Positions 34,671 through 43,617 of a DNA stretch of 64,000 nucleotides are shown one piece after another. Position numbers and translations under genes: made by a program. This stretch comes from Balneola sp. Lineage in GTDB: Bacteria; Bacteroidota; Rhodothermia; Balneolales; Balneolaceae. The stretch's first letter is position 1; every line of letters starts with the position of its first letter. The stretch lies in contig RHLJ01000006.1 in the NCBI GenBank assembly GCA_003712055.1, positions 1-64,000 of the forward strand. Reading direction: 5' to 3'. The notes beneath the pieces are model-generated. The model did no database searches and had not been told where the DNA came from. It saw nothing but the letters and a program-made list of their open reading frames with translations.

Positions 34671-35556
34671 TAATGATATCCTTAACCAGCTTATGTCTTA
34701 CAACATCTTCATCTCGTAAGTACACAAAGTCGATCCCTTCAATATCTGCCAGAATTTTTTGGATGGAAACTAGTCCTGATTGTTGCCTTTTCGGGAGGTC
34801 GGTTTGAGTAATGTCTCCGGTAATAATTGCTCTGCTATTGAAGCCAATTCTTGTCAGGAACATCTTCATTTGTGTATTTGTCGCATTTTGGGCTTCATCC
34901 AAAATCACGAAAGCATTATTTAATGTACGGCCTCTCATATATGCCAGAGGAGCAATCTCTATCACATTTTTCGAAAGATGAAGGTTCAGTTTTTCCTGAT
35001 CAATCATATCCTCTAAAGCATCATAGAGAGGGCGGAGGTAAGGGTCAATTTTTTCCTTTAAATCTCCAGGAAGAAAGCCCAGATTTTCGCCAGCCTCAAC
35101 GGCAGGTCTTGCAAGAATGATTTTTTGAACTCTGCGTTCTTTAAGGGCTTTAACTGCTAAAGCGACCGAGGTATAAGTTTTTCCGGTACCTGCAGGTCCA
35201 ATGGCGAATACAATATCATTGGCGGCAGAAGATTTATAAATCCGCTTTTGTCCCGGCGTTTTAGCAAGGATGGCTTCTCCTTTATGAGTATAAAGAATGA
35301 GTTCCCCATCCCCTGTATAAGCAGGGTGCTTACGCTCTTTCGCCTGGAGTTCTCCACTTTTAAGTGCTATTAAGGTATTTACATCGTCCTCGGTAACCTT
35401 CGACTTTCGCTGAGCTACCTCAATCATGCCTTCTATTATTTCCTTAACAAGAGATACTTCAGAACTAGGTCCGGTTATCTTAACCCGTTCTCCCCGGGCG
35501 TTGATTTTAGTTTCGGGAAAATTGGTATCTAGCACTCTTATGTTTTGGTCATGCAA
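34630..35556 (-). CDS. phoH: PhoH-like ATPase
   Basis: 308 residues from the first conventional start (TTG 35556). It has the Walker A motif GPAGTGKT (120-127) and Walker B region NAFVILDEAQN, then ITGDITQTDLP, all diagnostic for the PhoH/YbeZ family linked to ribosome and RNA maintenance. The reading frame continues upstream to 35655 and encodes residues that look like the normal PhoH N-terminus (SLFGLHDQNIR), yet this stretch holds no ATG, GTG or TTG. The real start is therefore probably upstream and unusual. First gene of the PhoH-MBL-PNP group. Confidence 0.92.
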   Translation of the reverse strand: MHDQNIRVLDTNFPETKINARGERVKITGPSSEVSLVKEIIEGMIEVAQRKSKVTEDDVNTLIALKSGELQAKERKHPAYTGDGELILYTHKGEAILAKTPGQKRIYKSSAANDIVFAIGPAGTGKTYTSVALAVKALKERRVQKIILARPAVEAGENLGFLPGDLKEKIDPYLRPLYDALEDMIDQEKLNLHLSKNVIEIAPLAYMRGRTLNNAFVILDEAQNATNTQMKMFLTRIGFNSRAIITGDITQTDLPKRQQSGLVSIQKILADIEGIDFVYLRDEDVVRHKLVKDIINAYDRYDEEQEES

Positions 35557-35747
35557 ACCAAAAAGTGAAACAGGATCAGTATCGCCAAGCTGGACTACTA
35601 ACTCGAGTAATGTACGTGCGTCTTCTATGGTCTTTAATCTAAAAGTGAATATGAACTAAAAGGTAAGGATTCGGCAAAATCTATACCAACCAGAAGTAGT
35701 AGTACCTAATACAATGAGCTAAAGTAATAACTTATTTCAATCTTTAA

Positions 35748-35881
35748 ATTTAACCCACCCCTCAATCCCCTCCAATGGAGGGGAGGATTGACTTTTGATT
35801 ATTGAAGAGAGTTGTTCACTTTCAGTAATGAAACTTTATCAAAGAGTTCCCCTCCTCGGAGGGGAAAGGGGTGGGTTAAAT
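35748..35881. repeat. Long inverted repeat with internal GC hairpins
   Basis: ATTTAACCCACCCCT at the left and AGGGGTGGGTTAAAT at the right are perfect complements 134 bp apart, end to end. Each arm contains its own CCCCTCC / GGAGGGG hairpin. It lies between the phoH upstream region and the convergently placed cupin gene 3' end, fits a REP/MITE-type dispersed repeat, and carries no gene. The remaining intergenic sequence (35656-35934) shows nothing else. Confidence 0.7.
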
Positions 35882-35934
35882 AAATTATGCACTAATGCCG
35901 GTTTGAATGACTAGAAAATTCTTTAAATCAATAG

Positions 35935-36441
35935 TCAAAACCTGGTAAGTCGATTTATAATTTGTTCATGGGAGGGGAAGGATTCGATTAGATTTTTTCT
36001 GTCAGCTAACTCAAAATCAGAGAAATCAAAACCAGGGGAAACAGTGCATCCAATCAGGGTGTAGCTATTTGGGTCTTCAACCTCAGCAGCAAACCAATAC
36101 CCCCGGGGAACTGTAAACTGAGGAGATTGTTGATCCCCCAATTCGAGGCCTAATCGATGAAATGAATACTTACCTCGCTCATCAATCATGTGGATAGTCA
36201 ATGGAGAACCTTCGTAGAAGTGCCACATCTCATCCTGTTTGATTCGATGGAATGCAGAAAAGGTATCCGAAGTGAGAAGGAAGTAAATGCCGGTAGAATA
36301 ATTTCGAGATCCTTCGAATTCTTCTGAAAGGCTTCCTTCGGATATGCTTCCTTCACTTCTGTAGGTTTCTTTAAAGAAACCGCCTTCTACATGTTGGGAA
36401 AGTTCGAGCTTTTCGATGAGCTCATTAACCCTGTTTTGCAT
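35935..36441 (-). CDS. Cupin domain protein, DUF985 family
   Basis: 168 residues of the DUF985/cupin_5 type: HVEGGFFKETYRS, FSAFHRIKQDEMWHFYEG, LTIHMIDERG, and LIGCTVSPGFDFSDFELA at the end. A small beta-barrel, likely metal-binding through His residues in FHRIKQDEMWHF. No substrate known for the family to my knowledge. It is 5 nt downstream of the M16 protease gene on the same strand, so they are probably co-transcribed. Confidence 0.88.
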   Translation of the reverse strand: MQNRVNELIEKLELSQHVEGGFFKETYRSEGSISEGSLSEEFEGSRNYSTGIYFLLTSDTFSAFHRIKQDEMWHFYEGSPLTIHMIDERGKYSFHRLGLELGDQQSPQFTVPRGYWFAAEVEDPNSYTLIGCTVSPGFDFSDFELADRKNLIESFPSHEQIINRLTRF

Positions 36442-36446
36442 GGAGC

Positions 36447-39281
36447 TTAATTTCCTTCTCTAAAATTCTCGCTTATTAAAATTGGTTTACCAAAACCAAG
36501 AGCCTCCAATCTATCCATTTGAGTAGCGGCATCTCCAACCACTAAATAGATCATTCGATTTGGATTGGCATATTCTCCTGCAAGTTCCGAAATACGATCA
36601 ATGGTCATGTCCTGAACTATTTGTTCTCTTTCCAGGATGTAATTCGGACTCCATCCATAATCTGAGATGTTTTCGACCATATTCAGTTTTGCACCTAAGG
36701 TCTCAAATCGACGGGCATTACTCTTTAATAGAAAACTCTTAGTGGTTTCAAGATCCTGTTCGGTAAAAGTAGTTGGATACTGCTCCAGAATTTCTTTGAC
36801 CAAAGCCGCTGATTCGTAGGTAACATTAGTTCGTACTCCACTACTAATGGTAAATGGACCTGGAAGGGCAGAACCACCAAATCCTGATCCAATTCCATAT
36901 GTGTATCCCTTTCCTTCTCGAAGTTCCTGGGTAAATCTTGAAGCAAAGCCACCGCCACCCAGGATATAATTCATAACTGTAGCAGGGTAATAATTTTCGT
37001 CGGTAACGGGCATAGCCAGGTAACCAAAACGGATTACGGATTGCTTTGCATTAGGTACGTCATAGAAATATACCTGCGATTCAGAGGGAGCCTCAGGAAA
37101 AGTAAGTTCAGGAAGCTGTACATCTTTCGCAGCCCAACCTTCCTGTATTCCTCGAAGTGCTGAAGTAACTGCTCGTTCATTTACAGATCCTACAACCATG
37201 TAACTAGCAAGAGTAGGAGAGAAGTTACTTTCGTAATACGATTTCAGATCATCAATCGTGATAGTTTCAACACTTTCAGTAGTTCCAATGGAGTTATTGG
37301 ATAGAATGTTATCTTCACCATAAATCAATTTGTTATAGGCGTTGGCTGCTATACTATTTGGATTAGCACTTTGCGCTGCAATTTGACTTAAAGTGCTTTG
37401 TTTAGCTAAATCGAACTCAGTTTCATCCCATCTAGGTTCCAAAAGCATTTCCTGAACCAGAGCCATTGTAGCTGAATAGTTTCGTGAAAGAGTATTACCA
37501 GTAATGCTGATGCTTTGCTGTCCTGAACTAATATTTATGGATGCACCCAGATCATCAATAGCTTCTTCTAATTCTTCCGGAGTTTTATTTGCCGTTCCTC
37601 TGGTCATAACTTCAGCTACAAGGTTAGCTACCCCTACTTTATCAGGATCATCTAGCAACAAGCCTCCTTTTAGCTTTAACTCAAACTGAACGAGCGGTAA
37701 TTCTGTGTTTTCAATGCCGTAAACTTTCAATCCATTAGAAAGCTCAGTTTCCCAAATCTCAGGGATTTTAATCGTTGGGCTTTCTCCATATGGTGGCTCA
37801 ACAGTTCGGTCGAAACTAGAAGCGGTACGCTCATAATCAGTTTCTTCGGGAAGGGTGAAAGACTCATCAGCACCGCTTTCAGCGATTACCTCTTCCTCAA
37901 CACTAGCTAGTTCAGAGCCATCAAGAATTAAATCGGTTTGGCCTCTTGGGACAAAACTGGTAGCTACAAAATCCTTTCCTTTGATGTATTGCTCATAAAC
38001 TCGCATTACATCTTCACGGGTAACCGCTAAGGTTTTTTTGATGTCTTCATTAATGTATCCGGGATCATCAGCAAAAATATTGTACTGAGCAAGGTTGAAC
38101 GCTTTACCCAATACACTTGAAAGGCCATTATAAAATTGAGTTTCAATACCTGCTTTGATTCTGTTTAAATCGGCATCGGTAAACCCTTCTTCTTCAAACC
38201 TGGTGAAAGCTTCTTCTACGGCTACATGTACTTCGTTCAAGTCGGTACCAGGGAATGCCCTGGTAATAAAACCAACTTCACCAGCTATCTCAGAATTGTT
38301 GCTGAACATGAACACCGTCGAAGTAAGTTCTTTCTCATCGATCAATACTTTATTAAGTGGAGCTTTTTTACCAGAAGCCAATAATTCCATCAAAATGTCC
38401 AATGCATAGGAGTCTGGATGGTAAAGGTCGACACCTGGCCAGTACATTCTTAATTCAGGAAGGCGAGCAAAATTATCTTCGTAATAAAGTTTTTTAGTTT
38501 CAGCAAGAACTGCTGGTCGATCTTCAATTGGTTCGATCTCAATTCCCCTTGGAATTTCATCAAAGTATTTGTGTATCCATTCTTTTGCCTGCACAGGATC
38601 AAAATCTCCGGCTATCACTAGTGTAGCATTATTTGGTGTGTACCAGGTATTATAGAATTCCTTTACATCAGCTAAGGTGGCATTTTGCAGATCTTCGAGC
38701 GATCCAATCACCTGCCAGTTATATGGGTGCTCTTCGGGATACATGTTCTTACCGATCACATAATTGGCATGGCCATAAGGCTGATTATCAATTCCCTGGC
38801 GCTTTTCATTCTTTACAACCTGCTTCTCCTTTGCTACAACAGCTTCCGTAACTGTGTTGATGAAGTACCCAAGTTTATCTGCTTCAGCCCAAATCATTTT
38901 TTCAAGAGCGTCGTTGGGTACAGTTTGGAAATAGTTGGTACGATCACGACTTGTTGATCCATTGGCACCTGAACCACCAATTCTACTACTCATTTGATCA
39001 AGACCACCTTTACCCAGGTTTTCTGATTCTAAGAATAGGAGGTGTTCAAACAAATGAGCAAAACCGGTTTTGCCTTCTTTCTCTCTGGAAGATCCAACAT
39101 GAAAAGTTAGAGCTACCGCAGTAACAGGATCGGAGTCATCCTGATGGAAGATTACTTCAAGACCGTTATCAAGTGTAAATTTTTCATAGTCGACAGAGAA
39201 TTCCTGTTCATTTAATCCTGAGCAACCTGCAAGGACGATGATGAACGTGAAAATAGAAAGAGAAGAAACCGATAATTTCAT
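36447..39281 (-). CDS. M16 family zinc protease, two-domain, lipoprotein
   Basis: 944 residues. The lipobox LAGC (Cys20) indicates lipid anchoring. The N-terminal half has the inverted zinc motif HLFEH (His76, Glu79, His80) and the downstream Glu region VTEAVVAKEKQVVKNEKR. The C-terminal half (from about residue 500, PEIWETELSNGLKVYGIEN) is the second M16 pair, which lacks the zinc motif, as usual for the inactive half. It is a pitrilysin/insulinase-type periplasmic peptidase, paired with the cupin gene. Confidence 0.92.
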   Translation of the reverse strand: MKLSVSSLSIFTFIIVLAGCSGLNEQEFSVDYEKFTLDNGLEVIFHQDDSDPVTAVALTFHVGSSREKEGKTGFAHLFEHLLFLESENLGKGGLDQMSSRIGGSGANGSTSRDRTNYFQTVPNDALEKMIWAEADKLGYFINTVTEAVVAKEKQVVKNEKRQGIDNQPYGHANYVIGKNMYPEEHPYNWQVIGSLEDLQNATLADVKEFYNTWYTPNNATLVIAGDFDPVQAKEWIHKYFDEIPRGIEIEPIEDRPAVLAETKKLYYEDNFARLPELRMYWPGVDLYHPDSYALDILMELLASGKKAPLNKVLIDEKELTSTVFMFSNNSEIAGEVGFITRAFPGTDLNEVHVAVEEAFTRFEEEGFTDADLNRIKAGIETQFYNGLSSVLGKAFNLAQYNIFADDPGYINEDIKKTLAVTREDVMRVYEQYIKGKDFVATSFVPRGQTDLILDGSELASVEEEVIAESGADESFTLPEETDYERTASSFDRTVEPPYGESPTIKIPEIWETELSNGLKVYGIENTELPLVQFELKLKGGLLLDDPDKVGVANLVAEVMTRGTANKTPEELEEAIDDLGASINISSGQQSISITGNTLSRNYSATMALVQEMLLEPRWDETEFDLAKQSTLSQIAAQSANPNSIAANAYNKLIYGEDNILSNNSIGTTESVETITIDDLKSYYESNFSPTLASYMVVGSVNERAVTSALRGIQEGWAAKDVQLPELTFPEAPSESQVYFYDVPNAKQSVIRFGYLAMPVTDENYYPATVMNYILGGGGFASRFTQELREGKGYTYGIGSGFGGSALPGPFTISSGVRTNVTYESAALVKEILEQYPTTFTEQDLETTKSFLLKSNARRFETLGAKLNMVENISDYGWSPNYILEREQIVQDMTIDRISELAGEYANPNRMIYLVVGDAATQMDRLEALGFGKPILISENFREGN

Positions 39282-39423
39282 AGGAAGATTAGATTTAGTT
39301 CAATCGTGAAGATAGTTGGGAATAGGTTATCAAATTGTTAAAGAATGCTTTGAAATAATGTTCCAAAAAGAATAGTTATCAATAGGATATTTCGGATTGG
39401 CACGATGTTTGTATATTGGGCCG

Positions 39424-40008
39424 ATGATCAAAGTACAGGATACCATAATAGCGGATGATGTAGCAACAGCAAAGTTTGCTTGTGACCTTCCTCGATGCAA
39501 GGGAGCTTGCTGTGTAGTTGGTGACGCTGGTGCCCCGGTTTCTAAAGATGAAGTACCTATACTCCACAAAGCTTATCGACTTCTAAAAGATGAATTGCGA
39601 CCTGAAGCGGTAGAAGTAGCTGATCGGGAAGGGGTTGTAATAGGCTCCAAAGAAAAGGGATATGAAATCTCATGTGTGGGTGGGGCTGAATGTGTATTTG
39701 TGAATTATGATGAACATGATGTCGCCTATTGTACTATTCAAAAGGCTTATTTCGAAGGTCGCTTTAATTGGGAGAAACCTCTGAGTTGCCATCTTTTTCC
39801 TGTTCGATTGAAAAAAATTGCTGGGTTTGACTACGCTAATTTCGAATATGTACCAAATATTTGTTCTCCTGCATGTGAGAAAGGTAAGGAGGAAGGTACT
39901 TATCTGGCTGAGTTTCTTGAGGCTCCGTTAGTAAGGAGATACGGTCAGGATTGGTACGATGAGTTTATTGCTGCTTGCGAATATGTAAGGTCAAAAGAGG
40001 AGGAGTAA
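39424..40008 (+). CDS. DUF3109 family cysteine-rich protein
   Basis: About 194 residues, with DLPRCKGACCVVGDAGAP at the N-terminus and further conserved cysteines in CVGGAECVF, AYCTIQKAYFEG, LSCHLFPVR and ICSPACEKGKEEG. This matches the DUF3109 family of Bacteroidota, where a metal or Fe-S site is presumed from the cysteines. ATG 39424 aligns with the usual family start (MIKVQDTII); TTG 39397 is unlikely. It abuts rpoN with no gap, so they form one operon. Confidence 0.9.
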   Translation: MIKVQDTIIADDVATAKFACDLPRCKGACCVVGDAGAPVSKDEVPILHKAYRLLKDELRPEAVEVADREGVVIGSKEKGYEISCVGGAECVFVNYDEHDVAYCTIQKAYFEGRFNWEKPLSCHLFPVRLKKIAGFDYANFEYVPNICSPACEKGKEEGTYLAEFLEAPLVRRYGQDWYDEFIAACEYVRSKEEE

Positions 40009-41514
40009 ATGCTCCGTAATCAACAGAATATTAGCCAAAAGCTTCAGCAGGGGCTTCAGCAAAAGCTATCTCCCCAACAGTTGCAGTATATAAAGCTATT
40101 GCAGCTACCTACAATTGCCCTGGAGCAAAGGATAAAGGAAGAAATTGAAATGAATCCTATTCTGGAAGAATTGGATGGGATGCAGCAAATTCAGGAAAGG
40201 ATTGATCAACAAGAGGAAGACCCAAAAGAAGAACGGGAAGAGGCTTTAGAAAGCCTGGAAGAGCATGAAGTAGATTGGGATGAATTTGATAAAAACACTG
40301 AGTTCGAAGGAGAGACGTACTCAATCCCTGTAAATCCGGATATAGAAGAATGGAGAGACCTTCCCAATCCATATAATGAGTCGTTGCTAGAAGAGCTGGA
40401 GAAGCAGGTTTCGCTGCTTGATTTGTCTGAAGATGAGCGGCTTATTGCCGATCAAATTTTAGGTTCTTTAGATGAAGATGGATACTTCAGGCGCGAATTA
40501 ATTGCTGTTGCTGATAATATCGCCTTCAATCATGGAATTTATCTGGAAGAGGAAGATGTGGAGCGAATACGAAAGCAGATTCAGCTCCTGGATCCAATAG
40601 GGATTGCTTCTACAAGCTTACAAGACTGTTTATTAGTACAACTCCGGGAAGCAGATGAAATGTTACCGGGAAGAGAGTTGGCAATCGAAGTAGTTAATAG
40701 GACCTGGGCAGCATTTGAAAAAAAGCACTTCGATAAGATTATTCAGAGATTGAACACCGATGAAGAATCATTAAAAGAGGCTTTTGAAGCCATTAGAAGA
40801 ATGGACCCTCGTCCTGGTGCAGTAAGTGACGGCCTGGAAGAAACTCAAAACTATATCGAACCTGATTTTGAAGTGTATTGGAGGGGAGAACATCAAAGTG
40901 AAACCGGGAATGGGGAGTTTGTTATTCATCTGAATCAACGCAACGCTCCTTCTCTTAGGATTTCTCCGGAGTACAAACAGATGTGGGATGAGATTAAAGC
41001 CAAAAAGGATAAGGCAGATGCTCAGACACAACAATTCATGAAAGGGAAGATAGATTCGGCTAACTGGTTTATTGAATCAATAAGGCAACGTCAGAATACA
41101 CTCATGAATACCATGAAAACGATGGTAGCTCTGCAGGAAGATTTTTTCAAGTTCGGAGACGGATTAAAACCCATGATTCTGAAAGATGTAGCTGAGCGAA
41201 TTGGGATGGATATCTCTACGGTATCTCGTGTAGTAAACGGGAAGTACGTGCAGACCAATTTTGGAGTGTATGAGCTTAAATACTTCTTTAACGAAGGATT
41301 AGAAACCGAAAGTGGAGAAGAAGTCTCAAACCGGGAAGTCAAGAATATCCTTCAAACAATTATTGATAATGAAGACAAGAGAAATCCTTTGAGTGACCAG
41401 GCATTAGCGGATGCTCTTAATGAAAAAGGATATAAAGTAGCCCGAAGGACAGTAAGTAAATACCGGGAGCAATTGAATGAGCCCGTGGCCAGGTTGAGGA
41501 AACAGATTATATAG
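40009..41514 (+). CDS. rpoN: RNA polymerase sigma-54 factor
   Basis: 501 residues. Region I has LQQGLQQKLSPQQLQYIKLLQLP (residues 12-34). The core-binding domain follows (YFRRE...LDPIGIAS), then the DNA-binding part with ERIGMDISTVSRVVNGKYV and the RpoN box ARRTVSKYRE (about 478-487). It directs sigma-54 promoters and needs enhancer-binding ATPases, none of which is visible here. The last 90 bp have a diverged second copy at 55610-55699. Confidence 0.96.
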   Translation: MLRNQQNISQKLQQGLQQKLSPQQLQYIKLLQLPTIALEQRIKEEIEMNPILEELDGMQQIQERIDQQEEDPKEEREEALESLEEHEVDWDEFDKNTEFEGETYSIPVNPDIEEWRDLPNPYNESLLEELEKQVSLLDLSEDERLIADQILGSLDEDGYFRRELIAVADNIAFNHGIYLEEEDVERIRKQIQLLDPIGIASTSLQDCLLVQLREADEMLPGRELAIEVVNRTWAAFEKKHFDKIIQRLNTDEESLKEAFEAIRRMDPRPGAVSDGLEETQNYIEPDFEVYWRGEHQSETGNGEFVIHLNQRNAPSLRISPEYKQMWDEIKAKKDKADAQTQQFMKGKIDSANWFIESIRQRQNTLMNTMKTMVALQEDFFKFGDGLKPMILKDVAERIGMDISTVSRVVNGKYVQTNFGVYELKYFFNEGLETESGEEVSNREVKNILQTIIDNEDKRNPLSDQALADALNEKGYKVARRTVSKYREQLNEPVARLRKQII

Positions 41515-41534
41515 CTAGATGTAACGAAATCTTG

Positions 41535-41562
41535 ATTTTGATCTTTTAAAATTAATTCTTTC
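41535..41562 (+). promoter_or_regulatory. Conserved AT-rich element upstream of cassette C regulators
   Basis: ATTTTGATCTTTTAAAATTA and the following bases match 51155-51182 with few mismatches in 28. Here the element ends 79 nt before the small reading frame at 41641; in cassette D it ends 76 nt before the homologous regulator. The constant distance suggests a shared promoter or operator. Confidence 0.5.
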
Positions 41563-41640
41563 ATTTCCAACGGCTTAAGAATAGAGAGAAGTAAAAAAGC
41601 CGTCTTGTCAAAATGGTCATCAATAAATATGAACTCAAAT

Positions 41641-41703
41641 GCAACACATAGAGAATGCTGTTGATATTTTAGGGCAGCATATCAGTTCGATTATTGAGTA
41701 AGT
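41641..41703 (+). pseudogene. Truncated 5' fragment of an AraC-type regulator gene
   Basis: A 20-codon frame MQHIENAVDILGQHISSIIE then TAA. It matches the start of the cassette D regulator (MHKIENAVDILGEHI) and, more weakly, the start of the intact regulator 26 nt downstream. It is therefore the leftover 5' end of a third regulator allele, sitting with its own upstream element. It could also act as a leader peptide, which is not supported by anything else. Confidence 0.7.
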
Positions 41704-41728
41704 ATTAAAACAAAATTCATATCTATTC

Positions 41729-42034
41729 ATGAAAAAAGATATAGCTGAAGCCCTAGATGTACTTCAAGAATATCGCTCCGAACTAAAATCTATTTATCAA
41801 TGGGCGCAAAAGATGGGCTATACTTCCTCAAAAAAATTCTCCAGAAGTTTCTTACACCATTTTGGTGAAAGACCAAAAGATGTACACGATCGAATTTGGA
41901 CAGTAGCTACCGTTAATGCACTTAGAAATAGTGACAAAGAAACTACTATGTATGCTATCGCGAGAGAACTTGGATTTGATAATGATGACTGTATGTACCG
42001 TTTCGTGAAAAGAACCACCCAAAAGCCTAAATAA
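41729..42034 (+). CDS. Stand-alone AraC-type DNA-binding regulator (cassette C)
   Basis: 101 residues made only of two helix-turn-helix units: IYQWAQKMGYTSSKKFSRSF and, after a linker helix, MYAIARELGFDNDDCMYRFVKR. It aligns along its length with the cassette D regulator (EWAELMGYSSADYFSKKVK ... CIARELGFANDTALYKFVNR). No ligand domain is present. It is followed by a 13-bp tandem array and the cassette C peptide gene, so binding to that array is a natural guess. Confidence 0.8.
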   Translation: MKKDIAEALDVLQEYRSELKSIYQWAQKMGYTSSKKFSRSFLHHFGERPKDVHDRIWTVATVNALRNSDKETTMYAIARELGFDNDDCMYRFVKRTTQKPK

Positions 42035-42070
42035 ATTTGCAATCCTTCGATAGTGGTTACACCTTTTTTT

Positions 42071-42158
42071 TGGGGAATAATCATGGGGAATAATCATGGG
42101 GAATAATCATGGGGAATAATCATGGGGAATAATCATGGGGAATAATCATGGGGATAAT
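42071..42158 (+). repeat. 13-bp tandem array (TGGGGAATAATCA), six full units plus one decayed
   Basis: Units start at 42071, 42084, 42097, 42110, 42123 and 42136, all identical; a seventh has lost an A. The array lies between the cassette C regulator and peptide genes and ends 59 nt before the GTG/62 nt before the ATG of the peptide. Perfect identity implies recent expansion by slippage. Its position suggests an operator or spacer array. Confidence 0.93.
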
Positions 42159-42220
42159 AGTTTGAGAATACAGCTCTGGTAGAATAGATTTGATCTTCAA
42201 TTTTAAATAACTATACAGTG

Positions 42221-42469
42221 ATGAAAAAAAGTAAAATAATATTTAGCTGTTTCTTTGTAATGCTACTTTGTATGTTTATGGACGTTAGAGCATCTTATGC
42301 TGATTGGTGGCAGTGTACCAATTCTTCAGGTAGTGTTATCATAGATATAGTTAATAATGATAATGATACCGTGTCTTGGATCATGTATACTTCAGACGGA
42401 ATTTTTCTCGAAGAAGGCACTATTGGAGGACAATATGATGGAGGAGATGATTGGTGTTATCCTTCATAA
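42221..42469 (+). CDS. Small secreted peptide precursor (cassette C)
   Basis: 82 residues from ATG 42221 (a GTG one codon earlier is possible). A signal peptide ends about SYA, giving a mature peptide near 54 residues beginning DWWQC and ending DDWCYPS. Only two cysteines remain in the mature part, near each end, so one long-range disulfide is possible. The centre is acidic and Asn/Asp-rich (IVNNDNDTVSW). It has the same size, export signal and position as the peptides of cassettes A, B and D but little sequence similarity. Function unknown. Confidence 0.6.
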   Translation: MKKSKIIFSCFFVMLLCMFMDVRASYADWWQCTNSSGSVIIDIVNNDNDTVSWIMYTSDGIFLEEGTIGGQYDGGDDWCYPS

Positions 42470-42501
42470 CCACTATAATTAACTGTTATTTTCAAACAAT
42501 C

Positions 42502-42531
42502 AAAGCAATGACCTAGTCGTTGCTTTTTATA
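42502..42531 (+). terminator. Terminator-like hairpin between peptide and propeller genes (cassette C)
   Basis: An 11-bp stem (AAAGCAATGAC / GTCGTTGCTTT, one T-G pair) with a 3-nt loop and T-rich sequence after it lies directly before the propeller start. It should reduce read-through from the peptide gene into the lipoprotein gene. Confidence 0.68.
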
Positions 42532-42534
42532 TTT

Positions 42535-43617
42535 ATGCGATTATTATTTTTAATATTAAGTGTATTCATACTAAGTTGTAAAAATGAGCACAGTGTACCA
42601 GGGTATGTGTCAGAATTGGAATTAGATTCTTTTGATTATATAGGATTAACAGTATCAGATGAAGTTATTAATTCGGATACATTAGTTTTCGAGTCTCTGT
42701 ATGATATCGAAACAGCTAATGGGAGTGATCCAATATCGAACTTCCCCGTAGATATAGGAAAAGTAGGTGAACAGTACTGGATTTTGGATGTGCGAGGAGG
42801 TGCCATTCATGTATATGAAGCGAATGGTGAATATGTGAAAACTATAGCTCAAAAAGGAAAGGGGCCTAATGAATTACTAAAGCCTGCATCCATCAATACC
42901 ATCGTGGAGAATCAAGAGCAAATCAGGATATTTGTTTTGGATACTGGTTTAAGCAGTTTAATTGAGTACGATAAACATGGAAAAGAAATTGACCGAACTG
43001 TAAGTGAGTTTATTAATACAAATTATTGGTCACTTGACTTAGTGAACGGTGATAACAATACCTTCTTTATTCAACAATCACCATACAAAGATTCATTGCT
43101 CATCCAAATCGATACTGAAGCCAAATTGGTGAATAAATTTATTCCCAGAATTACACCATTAAATGATTCATACATATCCCATAATCGTATTACTCATGAT
43201 TATAACGATACACAACGTATGCTAACCTATGGATTTAAAGGCCTTCCATTAATCTTTATTGTAACCGAATCTGAAAAATATGTATTCAATCTTCTTCCGG
43301 ATAAAGAATTAACGGAATTCAATAAGCCTTTTATGAGAAAAACGAAAACGTCATTTACTGGAAATGCCAATGATCTAATAGGCCAGGGAATTAATATTAT
43401 CCTTCATGATTTATCGATTACGAAAGAAAAGATTTACTTTAGCTATATGGGAAAGCTCCATTCGATTGATTTAGCTACAAAAAAAGTGACCAAATATATA
43501 TTAGTTGAAAGTACAGGTGACCCCATAAGCGGGTTTACAAGGTTAAAGATCAGGGACAATGAAATTTTTTTAATTAACTCCGTCAAAAAAAAGATTCATA
43601 AGAGCTTCATTAACTGA
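42535..43617 (+). CDS. Six-bladed beta-propeller lipoprotein (cassette C)
   Basis: About 360 residues with the signal MRLLFLILSVFILSC (lipobox ILSC). Blade motifs include IHVYEANGEYVKTIAQKGKG followed by PNELLKPASINTI, and FVLDTGLSSLIEYDKHGKEI, matching the 6-bladed propeller family of the other cassettes. I chose ATG 42535 over TTG 42520 because it gives a clean lipoprotein signal. There is no thioredoxin gene after it; the next genes encode an RND pump. Confidence 0.8.
   Translation: MRLLFLILSVFILSCKNEHSVPGYVSELELDSFDYIGLTVSDEVINSDTLVFESLYDIETANGSDPISNFPVDIGKVGEQYWILDVRGGAIHVYEANGEYVKTIAQKGKGPNELLKPASINTIVENQEQIRIFVLDTGLSSLIEYDKHGKEIDRTVSEFINTNYWSLDLVNGDNNTFFIQQSPYKDSLLIQIDTEAKLVNKFIPRITPLNDSYISHNRITHDYNDTQRMLTYGFKGLPLIFIVTESEKYVFNLLPDKELTEFNKPFMRKTKTSFTGNANDLIGQGINIILHDLSITKEKIYFSYMGKLHSIDLATKKVTKYILVESTGDPISGFTRLKIRDNEIFLINSVKKKIHKSFIN

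Noticed and set aside
42071-42158. CRISPR-like array
   Set aside because: Units are 13 bp, directly abutting, with no spacers and no cas genes; this is a simple tandem repeat, as is 51555-51676.
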